Of a DNA stretch of 19,737 bases, positions 1 to 7,834 are shown piece by piece (the first letter of the stretch is position 1; each line of letters begins with the position of its first letter). Made by a program: the position numbers and the translations under genes. The notes under the pieces were generated by a model. The model was given only the letters and a program-made list of their open reading frames with translations. It was not told the origin of the DNA and did not search any database. This stretch comes from CAUZEO01 sp963578625. GTDB lineage: Bacteria > Verrucomicrobiota > Kiritimatiellia > SLOV01. The DNA lies in the NCBI GenBank assembly GCA_963578625.1, contig CAUZEO010000051.1:1-19737 (forward strand). Direction: 5' to 3'.

Positions 1-2798
1 TTGTACACCGTCCACACCGTTTTGTCTTCGGCCGGGAATTTGTTCACGTACACGAGCGGGATCTTTGTCCGGATCATCGGCTCCGGATGGAGCGATCCGA
101 ACGCGTCCGCGTTGTCTTTGAGCATCTGCCGTTCGTGCTCCCGGTAGCACCACTCGCGGTTGAAGGCGCCGGTGGCGTTGAAGAGGCGCCACTCCGGGTG
201 CTTCTCCCAGAGCTGGTAGTCGAACATCTTGTGCCGCGGGAAATAGAACCGGTAGAGGTTGACTCCGACGAATCCTTCCCAGTTCGCCGCCACATGGCTG
301 GTGAAGGGCAGCTCAGTGAGGTCGTAGAGCAAGCATCCGTCGATGTACTGCCCCAGCACGTCGATTCCGAGACTCTCGGTCAGCAGGACGGAGTCGGGAT
401 TCACCGCATCCATGGCCTGGCGCGCCTGGCGGGCGGCGTCGGACTGGGCCTGCAGCTCGTTGTAGTGCCGCCACCGGGCGAATGTGTGCGGATGTTTCTC
501 GTTCTGGCAGATCCGTGACGCGCCGCCCATCTCGTCGATGCGCACTCCGTCGGCTCCGGTTTCCTCGATGAGCCGTGCGCAGGTCTCCGCCAGGGAGGTC
601 CGCCATGGGGCATGGTCCATGCACATCTGCCAGTCGTAGTAGGGCCAGAAGTAATGGCCTTCCGGATACATGGTGGCCCAGTCCGGTCCATGCGCCTTGC
701 CCAGGAGGGTGTCGAATCCGGCCTCCGCCTTGTTGATGTAGAGGGTTGGAATGTATCCCCGGGCCTTCAGATCGGCGATGTACTTACGGAACGTGGGCAG
801 GCCGCCCCAGCGCTCATTGTAGCCTTGCAGACCGTAGTCGCCCTGGTTTCCCCAGAGGACGTACTTGCCTTCCAGCATTCCATAGCGGTCCTGCCAGAGC
901 TCGAAGGTCAGGCCGTACTTTGCCGCCGTGGCCTTGTTTCGTGCCATCATTTCGTCCGTGATTTCCTCGTGCTCCCAATACCCGGAGTGCTCCAGTCCAT
1001 CGACGATCTTGGTCATGAAATCGTCCTGCACGTGACCCATGACTTTGTGGCCCCATTCCGTGGGGTCAGGGTTGTACGCCTCCTTGTCGCCGGGGCCCCG
1101 GTAGCCCCATTCCGGCCCGGTGCCGTCGTAGTTGAAGGCGTCGGTGAGCTTGTTCGGATACTTGTTTTTGTGGGAAAAGCCCTCGAACCAGCGCCGGTAT
1201 GATTCCATGGCCACGTGCCAGTCGCCGTTCATGACCCCGAGCGTCGCGTGGGCAAAGCGCCACCGCTCTTCGGGCTCGAGATCGCGGCCGAAGTAGGAGA
1301 AGGCCATGCTCGTACCGGGCGAATCCTGCGAAGGCTCCCAGAGGATCAGCTCGTATGGCGCCCGGCCGTGGCGCGCGTCCGACAATACGGGATCGATACG
1401 GAAGGTGGGATCGGATTCGCGGGCGTCGGCCTTCAGCATGTGAAGAATCTTGTACTCTCCGCTCTGGTCGTTCACTCGAACGAACAGGCCGCCGCCGAGT
1501 TCCGGGCAGTATGACGCCATGGTCTGATAGTAGGTCTTGCCGCCGCCGTAGCCACTGCGAAAGTACGCTGGGTGGTCGAGCACGAGGCCCGTGCCGTACG
1601 GAAAGAGATAGCGATCGCCCACATAGCCTTCGCTCCAGCCGACGCCGCCCAGCACCGGGAAGGCGGCCTTGACCACCTGGTTCTGCTTCGACTGGTTCTG
1701 GAGGGAGAACCCGATTTGCAGCTCCTCGGTGCGGTCCATGGTGACGCGTATACGTCCGGTGAGCTCGGTCGCTGCGTGTGACAGATCATAGACGACGGAA
1801 ATCTTGTCCGGCGTGGATACAAGGACTTCCTTCCGATCGACCGTGAAGTCTGTCCCGGTCAGACGCTGCCCGCCGACTTCCAGAACGAACAAAGTCTCGG
1901 CCACCGGCTCCTGCAGCGCGTCGGCCTGCATGGATTTGTGCGTCAGCCGGCGCAGCGCGATGCCGTCTCCGTGCTGAATCTCGACCCGCATGGCTCCGTT
2001 TTCGAAGACATCCGCATCCGCTCCCTCCGTGATGCGTGGCGGCTCATCGGGCACGGCCGGCAGCGGCTTGATTTCCGGATTCAGATCCACGGTGGGCAAC
2101 ACCGGGAAGTCTTCGTGACTGAACGAGACGTCGTCTTGCGCTTCGTCCGTCAGCAGGACGAGGCGAATCATGTATTCGCCGGCAAAGTGATCCTTGTTCA
2201 GCGGGCGCGCCTGCCAGGTGGCGCCGCCGTCGGTTGACCGGGCGCTGCACCCCTGGTCCTCGTACATGTCGATCCCCACGACGAGCCCGACGTCGTTCTC
2301 CGCGGCTTCGGGAAGGAGATAGACTTCGATCTCGTTGGGCCCGTGAACCAGTTGGTCCGCCGGGACCTCGAAATCGAACCAGTTGATGGCCAGGCGGGTG
2401 TGGAACCACCCCCAACCGGAGCTGACCAGGTTTTGGGTCGAGAAGGTGTTCTCGTTTCCATTGACCGCGATTCCGAAGGAGACGTCGGGTCCGTCTTCCT
2501 TGACGCCTTGGGTGTGCATGAAAAGGCTGACCTTCGTCGTCCGAAAAGCGGCGAAGTCTTCTTTCGACATCTCCGACAAATCGAGCAGCTTCCGCACCCG
2601 TTGCGTATCCGCCAGCAGGGTGTCGTGACTGTAGTCTGTGTAGTTGTAGAACGAATAGTCCGCCGCGGCGACAAAGACGCCCGGCGCCGGGGTGGCGATT
2701 TCGGCGGGGCGGGGCTCGGCGCGGGTGGCGGCTGCGAAAACCAAGATCATCGTCAATGGGAAAACTAATCGTTTAGTCGTGTTTGCAGGGGAGATCAT
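1..2798 (-). CDS. Exported DUF6259-like TIM-barrel enzyme (presumed glycoside hydrolase), 3' end cut by window edge
   Basis: 932 codons are visible and the frame stays open to the left edge, so the C-terminus is missing. The ATG at 2798 is supported by AAGGA eight bases upstream and by an N-terminal signal peptide: KR followed by a hydrophobic stretch (LVFPLTMILVFAAA) and an Ala-rich cleavage region near residue 27, so the protein is probably exported. Residues ~35-215 look like a beta-rich carbohydrate-binding-type domain, ~230-480 a beta-sandwich (supersandwich-like) domain, and ~500-900 a TIM-barrel catalytic region with YNERWGGLP, GADGVRIDEMG and LLTESLGID. Asp755 and Glu808 are the candidate catalytic pair; the strand-end G-x-R-x-D plus downstream Glu resembles clans GH-H/GH-D. 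From ~residue 200 on it is a clear paralogue of the 4043-6700 product, which keeps both acids with identical spacing (53 residues). DUF6259 assignment is from recognised motifs, not a search; activity and substrate are unknown. Confidence 0.85.
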   Translation of the reverse strand, partial: MISPANTTKRLVFPLTMILVFAAATRAEPRPAEIATPAPGVFVAAADYSFYNYTDYSHDTLLADTQRVRKLLDLSEMSKEDFAAFRTTKVSLFMHTQGVKEDGPDVSFGIAVNGNENTFSTQNLVSSGWGWFHTRLAINWFDFEVPADQLVHGPNEIEVYLLPEAAENDVGLVVGIDMYEDQGCSARSTDGGATWQARPLNKDHFAGEYMIRLVLLTDEAQDDVSFSHEDFPVLPTVDLNPEIKPLPAVPDEPPRITEGADADVFENGAMRVEIQHGDGIALRRLTHKSMQADALQEPVAETLFVLEVGGQRLTGTDFTVDRKEVLVSTPDKISVVYDLSHAATELTGRIRVTMDRTEELQIGFSLQNQSKQNQVVKAAFPVLGGVGWSEGYVGDRYLFPYGTGLVLDHPAYFRSGYGGGKTYYQTMASYCPELGGGLFVRVNDQSGEYKILHMLKADARESDPTFRIDPVLSDARHGRAPYELILWEPSQDSPGTSMAFSYFGRDLEPEERWRFAHATLGVMNGDWHVAMESYRRWFEGFSHKNKYPNKLTDAFNYDGTGPEWGYRGPGDKEAYNPDPTEWGHKVMGHVQDDFMTKIVDGLEHSGYWEHEEITDEMMARNKATAAKYGLTFELWQDRYGMLEGKYVLWGNQGDYGLQGYNERWGGLPTFRKYIADLKARGYIPTLYINKAEAGFDTLLGKAHGPDWATMYPEGHYFWPYYDWQMCMDHAPWRTSLAETCARLIEETGADGVRIDEMGGASRICQNEKHPHTFARWRHYNELQAQSDAARQARQAMDAVNPDSVLLTESLGIDVLGQYIDGCLLYDLTELPFTSHVAANWEGFVGVNLYRFYFPRHKMFDYQLWEKHPEWRLFNATGAFNREWCYREHERQMLKDNADAFGSLHPEPMIRTKIPLVYVNKFPAEDKTVWTVY

Positions 2799-2957
2799 TT
2801 CACCGGTCCTTTTCTTTTGGGCTGTTCCAATGAACGCACATCTTAGCAGGCTTTGCAAGGGTACGTAAGTGAGGACCCTGTGGGTTCATGGAGTTGACCA
2901 TGCTTGAAGATGATGGTTTCTGTAGGTTCCCCCAGACACATTGAATCGGGAGGGGAT

Positions 2958-3220
2958 ATGGCTGAGAACAAGGGCGGTAAAAGCCTGATTCCGCCAAATG
3001 GAGGATTTCGAAATACGAAGACGTTCCAGCTCTCTGAGGTCATTTTCGATGTCACCGTTCGTTTCGGCAGCAAATTCGTGGACCGCGACAGCCGGACTTT
3101 TGACCCGATGGTACAAGCCGCCCGAAGCGGCCGGCGCGGCAGCGCTTCAAAGCGCTGCGGTGTTCCAGCCTGGAAGAATTCCAGGCCTGGGTCGCCGACG
3201 AGATGAAGAACACGGACTGA
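2958..3220 (+). pseudogene. Decayed four-helix-bundle (S23-type, suffix-domain family) gene
   Basis: An ATG at 2958, preceded by a purine-rich GGGAGGGG site, opens about 60 codons reading MAENKGGKSLIPPNGG, KTFQLSEVIFDVTV, then DSRTFDPMVQAARSGR. This closely matches the N-terminal part of four-helix-bundle proteins of the S23 / 'suffix domain' type, where AARSGR is normally followed by QNIAEGS. Here the homology stops after ARSGR at about 3136 and the sequence runs into short palindromes. In a different frame, 3170-3220 reads LEEFQAWVADEMKNTD and then TGA, which looks like the variable linker of the same family. I read this as a remnant with an internal deletion or frameshift and no C-terminal half. 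Family assignment is from memory of the motifs. It fills most of the gap between the two minus-strand genes. Confidence 0.6.
3139..3190. repeat. Pair of adjacent short palindromes
   Basis: Two perfect or near-perfect hairpins lie back to back. The first has 9-base arms GCAGCGCTT / AAGCGCTGC at 3139-3158 around two bases. The second pairs CCAGCCTGGAA with TTCCAGGCCTGG at 3165-3190 around a three-base loop with one bulge; TTCCAGCCTGGAA is itself a palindrome. They sit exactly where the four-helix-bundle homology ends, so they may be part of the lesion or of the family's variable linker. Confidence 0.55.
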
Positions 3221-3270
3221 CACGGACAAAAGATGCCGCGCCGCCCGGCAGGGTCCGTGTGCGTCCGTGT
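3210..3270. repeat. ACACGGAC inverted repeat, possible terminator of the DUF1445 gene
   Basis: The left arm at 3210-3227 carries ACACGGAC twice, and the right arm at 3253-3270 carries GTCCGTGT twice. The arms pair over 18 bases with two mismatches around a GC-rich 25-base loop. The right arm touches the stop codon (3272-3274) of the minus-strand DUF1445 gene, so on that strand it is the first structure after translation ends. No clear U-run follows, so intrinsic termination is uncertain. Tandem ACACGGAC units are a common type of intergenic repeat in environmental PVC-type genomes (from general knowledge). Confidence 0.55.
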
Positions 3271-3271
3271 G

Positions 3272-4039
3272 TTACGGGATGCAGACTTTGTCCGCGCTCA
3301 GGTCGGTTATGAAACCATGGGCGGGTGCGTGGGTTATCATTAGATCGGGCTTGCTTGTCTGGGCTGCTTGTTGGGGTGTGACGCCGCAGGCCCAGAACAC
3401 CGGCATGACATCGTTGGGAATTCTGGTGACTGGGGCGCCGACAATGGGATGAGTAAGGTCTGCGCCGATTACCGCCGGATCTCCGATATGAATTGGCGCT
3501 CCGTGGTTGAACGGATAGCGCGAAGTGAGTTGGGTTGCGATAACGGCCTGGGCAGGCGTCATCCAGCGCATGGTAACGACCATAGGGCCTGAAAATCTGC
3601 CGGCTGGTTCGGTTGCGATCGCGGTGTTCAGGACCCACACGTCTTTTGACTTCGGCACCCCGGCACGTTCGAGCGGCTCATCAAACGTCAGGCTGGAACC
3701 AATGAGAAACCCGACGCTCTTGTCCGTCCACAAGTTGGTAATTTCGGTCACGGTTTCCGATAACTCGCCCTTCCGATACACGTTGTACTTTGGGAGATCC
3801 GTTCGCAGGTCCGCTCCGGGCGCGGATTTCCTCGGCTCCGGATTCCCCTTGTCCGTCACTTCAACCAGGGGACAGGGGCGGGGATTCCGCTGACAAAACA
3901 CTAGAAAATCGTACGCGGCCGCCATCGGCAGCACGACCAAATTGCACTGAACGAAACCCGGGGCCTTGTAGACCGTGGGTCCCGTCCATTCGCCGCAACG
4001 CATCGCTTCACGAGCTTCTCGAGCCGTTTTGATGATCAC
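3272..4039 (-). CDS. DUF1445 / UPF0317 putative hydro-lyase (D-glutamate cyclase family)
   Basis: 255 aa, the usual length of the family. Recognisable family blocks are present in order: the AREAREAMRCGEWTGPT start, GFVQCNLVVLP (~28-38), YDFLVFCQRNPRPCPL (~43-58), DLRTDLPKY (77-85), FLIGSSLTF (111-119), FNHGAPIHIGDP (177-188) and MPVFWACGVTPQ (212-223), then ITHAPAHGFITDL. Bacterial members are annotated as putative hydro-lyases (YcsI type); the mitochondrial relative is a D-glutamate cyclase, and the reaction here is not fixed. In the second block the usual Cys of GCSFSFE is replaced (GSSLTFD). The start is GTG at 4039: an in-frame stop lies only one codon upstream. The stop (TAG) of the upstream exported enzyme, one GGG codon and this GTG are contiguous, so translation is probably coupled. 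The protein has no signal peptide, unlike its neighbour. Confidence 0.9.
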   Translation of the reverse strand: MIIKTAREAREAMRCGEWTGPTVYKAPGFVQCNLVVLPMAAAYDFLVFCQRNPRPCPLVEVTDKGNPEPRKSAPGADLRTDLPKYNVYRKGELSETVTEITNLWTDKSVGFLIGSSLTFDEPLERAGVPKSKDVWVLNTAIATEPAGRFSGPMVVTMRWMTPAQAVIATQLTSRYPFNHGAPIHIGDPAVIGADLTHPIVGAPVTRIPNDVMPVFWACGVTPQQAAQTSKPDLMITHAPAHGFITDLSADKVCIP

Positions 4040-4042
4040 CCC

Positions 4043-6700
4043 CTATCTAGCGCCTGGGCGATACACCGATGCATCCAGCAGCCTACCGTCCTTCAAGACT
4101 CTGAACATCACGGCGGAGAAGTCATCGTGAGGAATCGGGATCCGATTGACCCCGCCGTTCAACACGACCTGGGAGAGAACATCTCCATTTCCCGTTACCA
4201 GGTTTCCATGCAGCCCCGCTGCACTGTCCGGCAGTCGAACCACAACTTCGTCACTCTTCCATTGCACATGCGCCATCGAAGGCAGCCTCGCCACGATCGC
4301 CGCTTTTCGCGCTGGCAATTCAATGGGCATCACGAGCTGGTCGCCTTCACGATGCACAGGGATTTCTTCCGCCCGCAGCAAGTCGACAAAGTGCTCTCCC
4401 GGCTTCGCCGGCAGGCTCAACAAGTCTCCCTCCACCGGCGTATTGCGGGCATTGTAAATTGTATAGACCGTTTTTTCACCGGCCGGAAAGGCGTTGGCAT
4501 AGACCTGCGGCATCAGGGTCGGGATCATCGGTTCAGGATAGAGTGCGCCGAACGCATCGGCGTTCTCCTGCATGACCGAAAGCTCCTTCGCCGTAAAACA
4601 CCACTCCCGATTGAAGGCGCCGGTGGCGTTGAACATCCGCCATTCGGGAACCTTGGAAAAAACCTGGTAGTCGAAGATCTTGAAGCGGGGAAAATAGAAC
4701 CGCGCCACGTTGATGCCGACGAATCCTTCAATCTTCCCGAACGAGGGAAGGATTCCGCGCCACTCTGAAAGGTCATAGGAGAGCGTTCCGTCAAAGTACT
4801 GCCAGAACAGATCGATGCCCGGGTTCTCGGTCATGAGCACGGTGTCCGGATCCACCTGGTCGACGGCCATGCGCACCTGCCGAGCCGCCTCCAACTGTGC
4901 CTGCTGATCCGCCTGGTGGCCCGGGTGGCCGAACGTGTGGGGATGAAGGTCGTTGTAACAGATGGGGTTGCAGGCCCCCATGACATCGATTCGGATTCCG
5001 TCGGCCCCCGTTTCCACGACCAGCCGCCGGCAGGTCTCGGCGATGTAATCCCGCCAACCGGGGTTGTTCATGTCCATGCCCCACATGGCTCCCATGGGCC
5101 ACTGGTACCTTGGTTCCGCCCAAGTCTCGCGCTTCTCCATGAGGCCCCATTCGGGACCATGCTTCGCGCCGACGAGACTGGAGAGCGCGGCCTCGCCCAC
5201 GTTGATGTAGAGCGTGACGAGATATCCCTTCCGTTTCATTTCGTCCAGGTAGCCACGGAAGGCGGGAAGACCTCCCCAGCGTTCGTTGTACCCCTGCAGT
5301 CCGTAGTCGCCCTGGTTGCCCCAGAAGTAGCGCGTTCCCTCCAGGGATGGATTGCCCTTGTCATGGAAGGAATATTCCTCTCCCCGAATCACTGCGCTTC
5401 GCTCCAGGGTGACTACGTTGGTGTGCCCCGCTTGTTCGATCGCCGTTTTACGATGTTTCTCCAGGTATTCATCGGTAATGACGTCCCATTCCCAGTAGGA
5501 GGTGTGCTCGATCATGTCGAGCGGCGCGGCCAGGTATTCGTCCGCGTGTTCGCCTTCTTCGAAAACGGGGATGTGTCCCCACTGCCCGATGTCGGTATTG
5601 TAGCCGTTCGCGTTGTGGAAGTGATGGGCGGCGCTGGTGCCCTCGAGGTTGAACCGGTCGATGAGCTTGCCCGGGTGCGGCCGTCGATGGGCGAATGACT
5701 CAAACCAGGAACGATACGCCTCCATCGCCTGCCGCCAGTCCCCGTTGTAAACCCCGAGCACCGCGGTGGGGAGAATCCAACGTTCATCGGGTTCCAGGGT
5801 TCGCTTCTGGTAGCTGAAGGCCATGGAGGCGCCGGTCCGCGGCTCATAAGGATTGTGAAAGACAAGGTCGCGCTCCAGCCGGGAGTGCATCATGGCTTCA
5901 TCCGTCGTGCGGAACGAGAACTCCGGCGAGCCCCCGGCCTCGTTCAACTTATCGAAATGCAATATCTTGTATTCGCCGCTCGGGTCAGCGGCATTCAGAT
6001 AGAGTCCGCCGCCCTTGTCGGGACGATAGGACGCCATGAGCTGAAAATAAATCATCTCACCGCCATACGCGTTGGCGAATCCGGCCGGCGACTTGGAGAG
6101 GATCCCGGTAAGCATCGGATAAAAGAAATGGTCCTCTGCCGGGTCCTCATCCCAGGCAATGCCGGTCAGCAGCGGAAACGCCACATTGACATCCTGCGGT
6201 TCGGCGTCCGAATTCTTCAATGCCAGCCCGATTCGTATCTGCGGCCCCTCCCCTGCCCTCACGTCCAGCGTCGCGCGTATCCCGTGGTCGCATTCCAACT
6301 CGTACCGGAGGCCCGCCGATCCCCGAGGCAATATCGGCTCCGATCTGGAGATGACCCGAAACGCCCGGCTGTCCACCCGCTCCTCCCCGATATCCACGGA
6401 AAACATCGGGCTGCCGCGCTCAGGTTCGACCGGGGACACGGCCATGGGGCGATGGTGAAGTTCGCGAAGTTCAAGCCCCTCATCGATTCCGATTTTCAAC
6501 CGGAACCAGCCGTTTTCCAATGTGTCGACACCCGGCTGCGATACGACCGCGGCCGCAACCACCGACGGCGGGTCGAGTTCGCGTACCGGCGGGTTCAGTT
6601 CGACGGTTCGGGGATCATCCGCCTCCGCGCGAGCGTGTAATGCGGAAAGCCAAGTGAACAGCATGACCAAGTATAGGGTTCCAGTTCTCACGTTGAACAT
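4043..6700 (-). CDS. Exported DUF6259-like TIM-barrel enzyme (presumed glycoside hydrolase), second paralogue
   Basis: 885 aa, complete. A signal peptide is clear (MFNVRTG, hydrophobic LYLVMLFTWLSAL, then HARAEA), so the protein is probably exported. After a beta-rich domain (~45-330) comes the catalytic region with YNERWGGLPAFRGY (~430-445), GADGIRIDVMG with Asp572, and VLMTENPGID with Glu625, then FNATGAFNREWC and a C-terminal beta-domain (~730-885). Asp572/Glu625 align with Asp755/Glu808 of the 1-2798 product; the ~180-residue extra N-terminal domain of that protein is missing here. ATG at 6700 follows AAGGAGG with only two bases between, an unusually tight spacing. The gene diverges from the Gfo/Idh gene at 6794 across 93 bases and leads into the DUF1445 gene. 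DUF6259 is recognised from motifs. A GH13/GH36-like mechanism is inference. Confidence 0.88.
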   Translation of the reverse strand: MFNVRTGTLYLVMLFTWLSALHARAEADDPRTVELNPPVRELDPPSVVAAAVVSQPGVDTLENGWFRLKIGIDEGLELRELHHRPMAVSPVEPERGSPMFSVDIGEERVDSRAFRVISRSEPILPRGSAGLRYELECDHGIRATLDVRAGEGPQIRIGLALKNSDAEPQDVNVAFPLLTGIAWDEDPAEDHFFYPMLTGILSKSPAGFANAYGGEMIYFQLMASYRPDKGGGLYLNAADPSGEYKILHFDKLNEAGGSPEFSFRTTDEAMMHSRLERDLVFHNPYEPRTGASMAFSYQKRTLEPDERWILPTAVLGVYNGDWRQAMEAYRSWFESFAHRRPHPGKLIDRFNLEGTSAAHHFHNANGYNTDIGQWGHIPVFEEGEHADEYLAAPLDMIEHTSYWEWDVITDEYLEKHRKTAIEQAGHTNVVTLERSAVIRGEEYSFHDKGNPSLEGTRYFWGNQGDYGLQGYNERWGGLPAFRGYLDEMKRKGYLVTLYINVGEAALSSLVGAKHGPEWGLMEKRETWAEPRYQWPMGAMWGMDMNNPGWRDYIAETCRRLVVETGADGIRIDVMGACNPICYNDLHPHTFGHPGHQADQQAQLEAARQVRMAVDQVDPDTVLMTENPGIDLFWQYFDGTLSYDLSEWRGILPSFGKIEGFVGINVARFYFPRFKIFDYQVFSKVPEWRMFNATGAFNREWCFTAKELSVMQENADAFGALYPEPMIPTLMPQVYANAFPAGEKTVYTIYNARNTPVEGDLLSLPAKPGEHFVDLLRAEEIPVHREGDQLVMPIELPARKAAIVARLPSMAHVQWKSDEVVVRLPDSAAGLHGNLVTGNGDVLSQVVLNGGVNRIPIPHDDFSAVMFRVLKDGRLLDASVYRPGAR

Positions 6701-6793
6701 TGCCTCCTTGATTCTATTCGGTAGAGTGAAAATATTGTCCGTTGCGCATCAGAAAACGTTGCGCAATGGGTGTATTTTGTAAGATAATTCTGC
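6701..6793. promoter_or_regulatory. Divergent promoter region with two CGTTGCGCA repeats
   Basis: This 93-base stretch separates a minus-strand exported enzyme and a plus-strand Gfo/Idh gene. It holds two direct copies of CGTTGCGCA at 6740-6748 and 6757-6765, starting 17 bases apart, each containing the palindrome TGCGCA; the second extends to TTGCGCAA, whose central CG is the pattern of LacI-family operators. For the plus strand, TTGCGC (6759-6764) and GATAAT (6783-6788), 18 bases apart, make a plausible sigma70-type promoter overlapping the second repeat. The -10 box ends five bases before the ATG at 6794. No regulator gene is in the window, so the repressor identity is a guess. Confidence 0.5.
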
Positions 6794-7798
6794 ATGGCAA
6801 AGCAAGTAGAAATCGCGTTTATCGGTTGCGGCGGAATCGTGGCGACTCACCTCGACCACGGCCTGGGCTCGTTTCCTGACGTGCGCTTCGTGGGCTGGTG
6901 CGACATCAATCCGGAAAACGCGGAGGCGCGCCGTGCCGAGGTGGACGGCCAGGGAGATGTATTTGACGATCCCGAAAAAATGCTGTCCGGAACGAGACCG
7001 GACGCGGTCTACATCATGCTCCCGCCTTTCGCCCACGGCCCCGTTGAAGACCTGGTGCTGGATCACGACCTTCCGTTTTTCGTGGAGAAGCCGGTTGCGA
7101 TCGACATGGAGACGGCGTCTCGAGTCCACGAGGCGGTTCAGCGCAAAGGCCTGATCACGAGTGTCGGGTACATGAACCGGTATCGTGACTCGGTTCTGCG
7201 GGTTCGCGATCTCATCGCGCAGTCCCAGCCGGTCCTGATGCATGGTGGATGGCTGGGCGGAGGGCCGCAGAACTACGAAGGGACCTGGAACTGGTGGGTT
7301 CGGAAGGACAAGTCGGGAGGCCAGTTCCTGGAGCAGACCGTTCATACCATCGACCTGGCGCGGTTTCTGTTCGGCGATGTGGTGTCCGTGCACGCGGTGG
7401 CGGTTCGAGACCGCAAGGACCGCCCGGAGTTCTTCACCATCGAGGACGCGTCCATGGTGCAGCTTGGGTTTGAGAATGGCGCCGCCGGCAATCTCTACAG
7501 TTCCTGCTGCACGCCGGCCGGGGGCGGAATCAGTCTCGACGTCTGGACGACGGCAATGCATGCGCGGTTCGATGCCTGGGAGCACTCGGTCCGGATTACC
7601 CAAGACGACGATGAAATCACCGAAATCGCGGGAGAAGAAAACATTTTTGCGAAAGAGGATCGCGCGTTCATCGATGCCGTGAAAAGCGGAAGCGGAGACG
7701 GGCTGCTGGCGACCTATGAGGACGGGTTCAAGTCGCTACAGATTGCGTGCGCGGCCGACAAGTCAATGGAAACAGGAGAGGTGATTTCGAATTTTTGA
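6794..7798 (+). CDS. Gfo/Idh/MocA-family NAD(P)-dependent oxidoreductase
   Basis: 334 aa. The N-terminal Rossmann fold has IAFIGCGGIVATH (8-19) and an acidic D37 after strand two (WCDINP), favouring NAD. The family EKP motif is Glu98-Lys99-Pro100 (FVEKPVAID). The C-terminal alpha/beta domain carries GGQFLEQTVHTIDL, with His184 as the likely proton-transfer residue and Lys99 as partner. Members oxidise or reduce a hydroxyl on sugars, inositols or glycosides; the substrate is unknown. The initiating ATG at 6794 has no Shine-Dalgarno and lies five bases after a -10-like box, so the mRNA may be leaderless. The last codons (VISNF) fall inside a GATTTCG-type repeat that continues into the gap before the dioxygenase gene 36 bases downstream, which is likely cotranscribed. 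Confidence 0.93.
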   Translation: MAKQVEIAFIGCGGIVATHLDHGLGSFPDVRFVGWCDINPENAEARRAEVDGQGDVFDDPEKMLSGTRPDAVYIMLPPFAHGPVEDLVLDHDLPFFVEKPVAIDMETASRVHEAVQRKGLITSVGYMNRYRDSVLRVRDLIAQSQPVLMHGGWLGGGPQNYEGTWNWWVRKDKSGGQFLEQTVHTIDLARFLFGDVVSVHAVAVRDRKDRPEFFTIEDASMVQLGFENGAAGNLYSSCCTPAGGGISLDVWTTAMHARFDAWEHSVRITQDDDEITEIAGEENIFAKEDRAFIDAVKSGSGDGLLATYEDGFKSLQIACAADKSMETGEVISNF

Positions 7799-7817
7799 TT
7801 TCGGATTTCGGATTTCC
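7783..7817. repeat. GATTTCG(G)-type short tandem repeat spanning a stop codon
   Basis: Five imperfect copies of a GATTTCG / GATTTCGG unit run from the last codons of the Gfo/Idh gene, through its TGA (7796-7798), into the short gap before the dioxygenase gene. The same unit, on the opposite strand, occurs at 19201-19239. Repeats of this kind are common between genes in PVC-type genomes. Confidence 0.6.
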
Positions 7818-7834
7818 TGTTTACCCTACTCCTC

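Noticed and set aside
2843..3229. Minus-strand small frames between the DUF1445 gene and the left exported enzyme
   Set aside because: No family resemblance; they are antisense to the four-helix-bundle remnant and run through palindromes.
4916..5698. Plus-strand frame opposite the second DUF6259-like gene (also 87-518, 612-1202, 5855-6640)
   Set aside because: These are antisense shadows of genes with clear signal peptides, motifs and paralogy on the minus strand.
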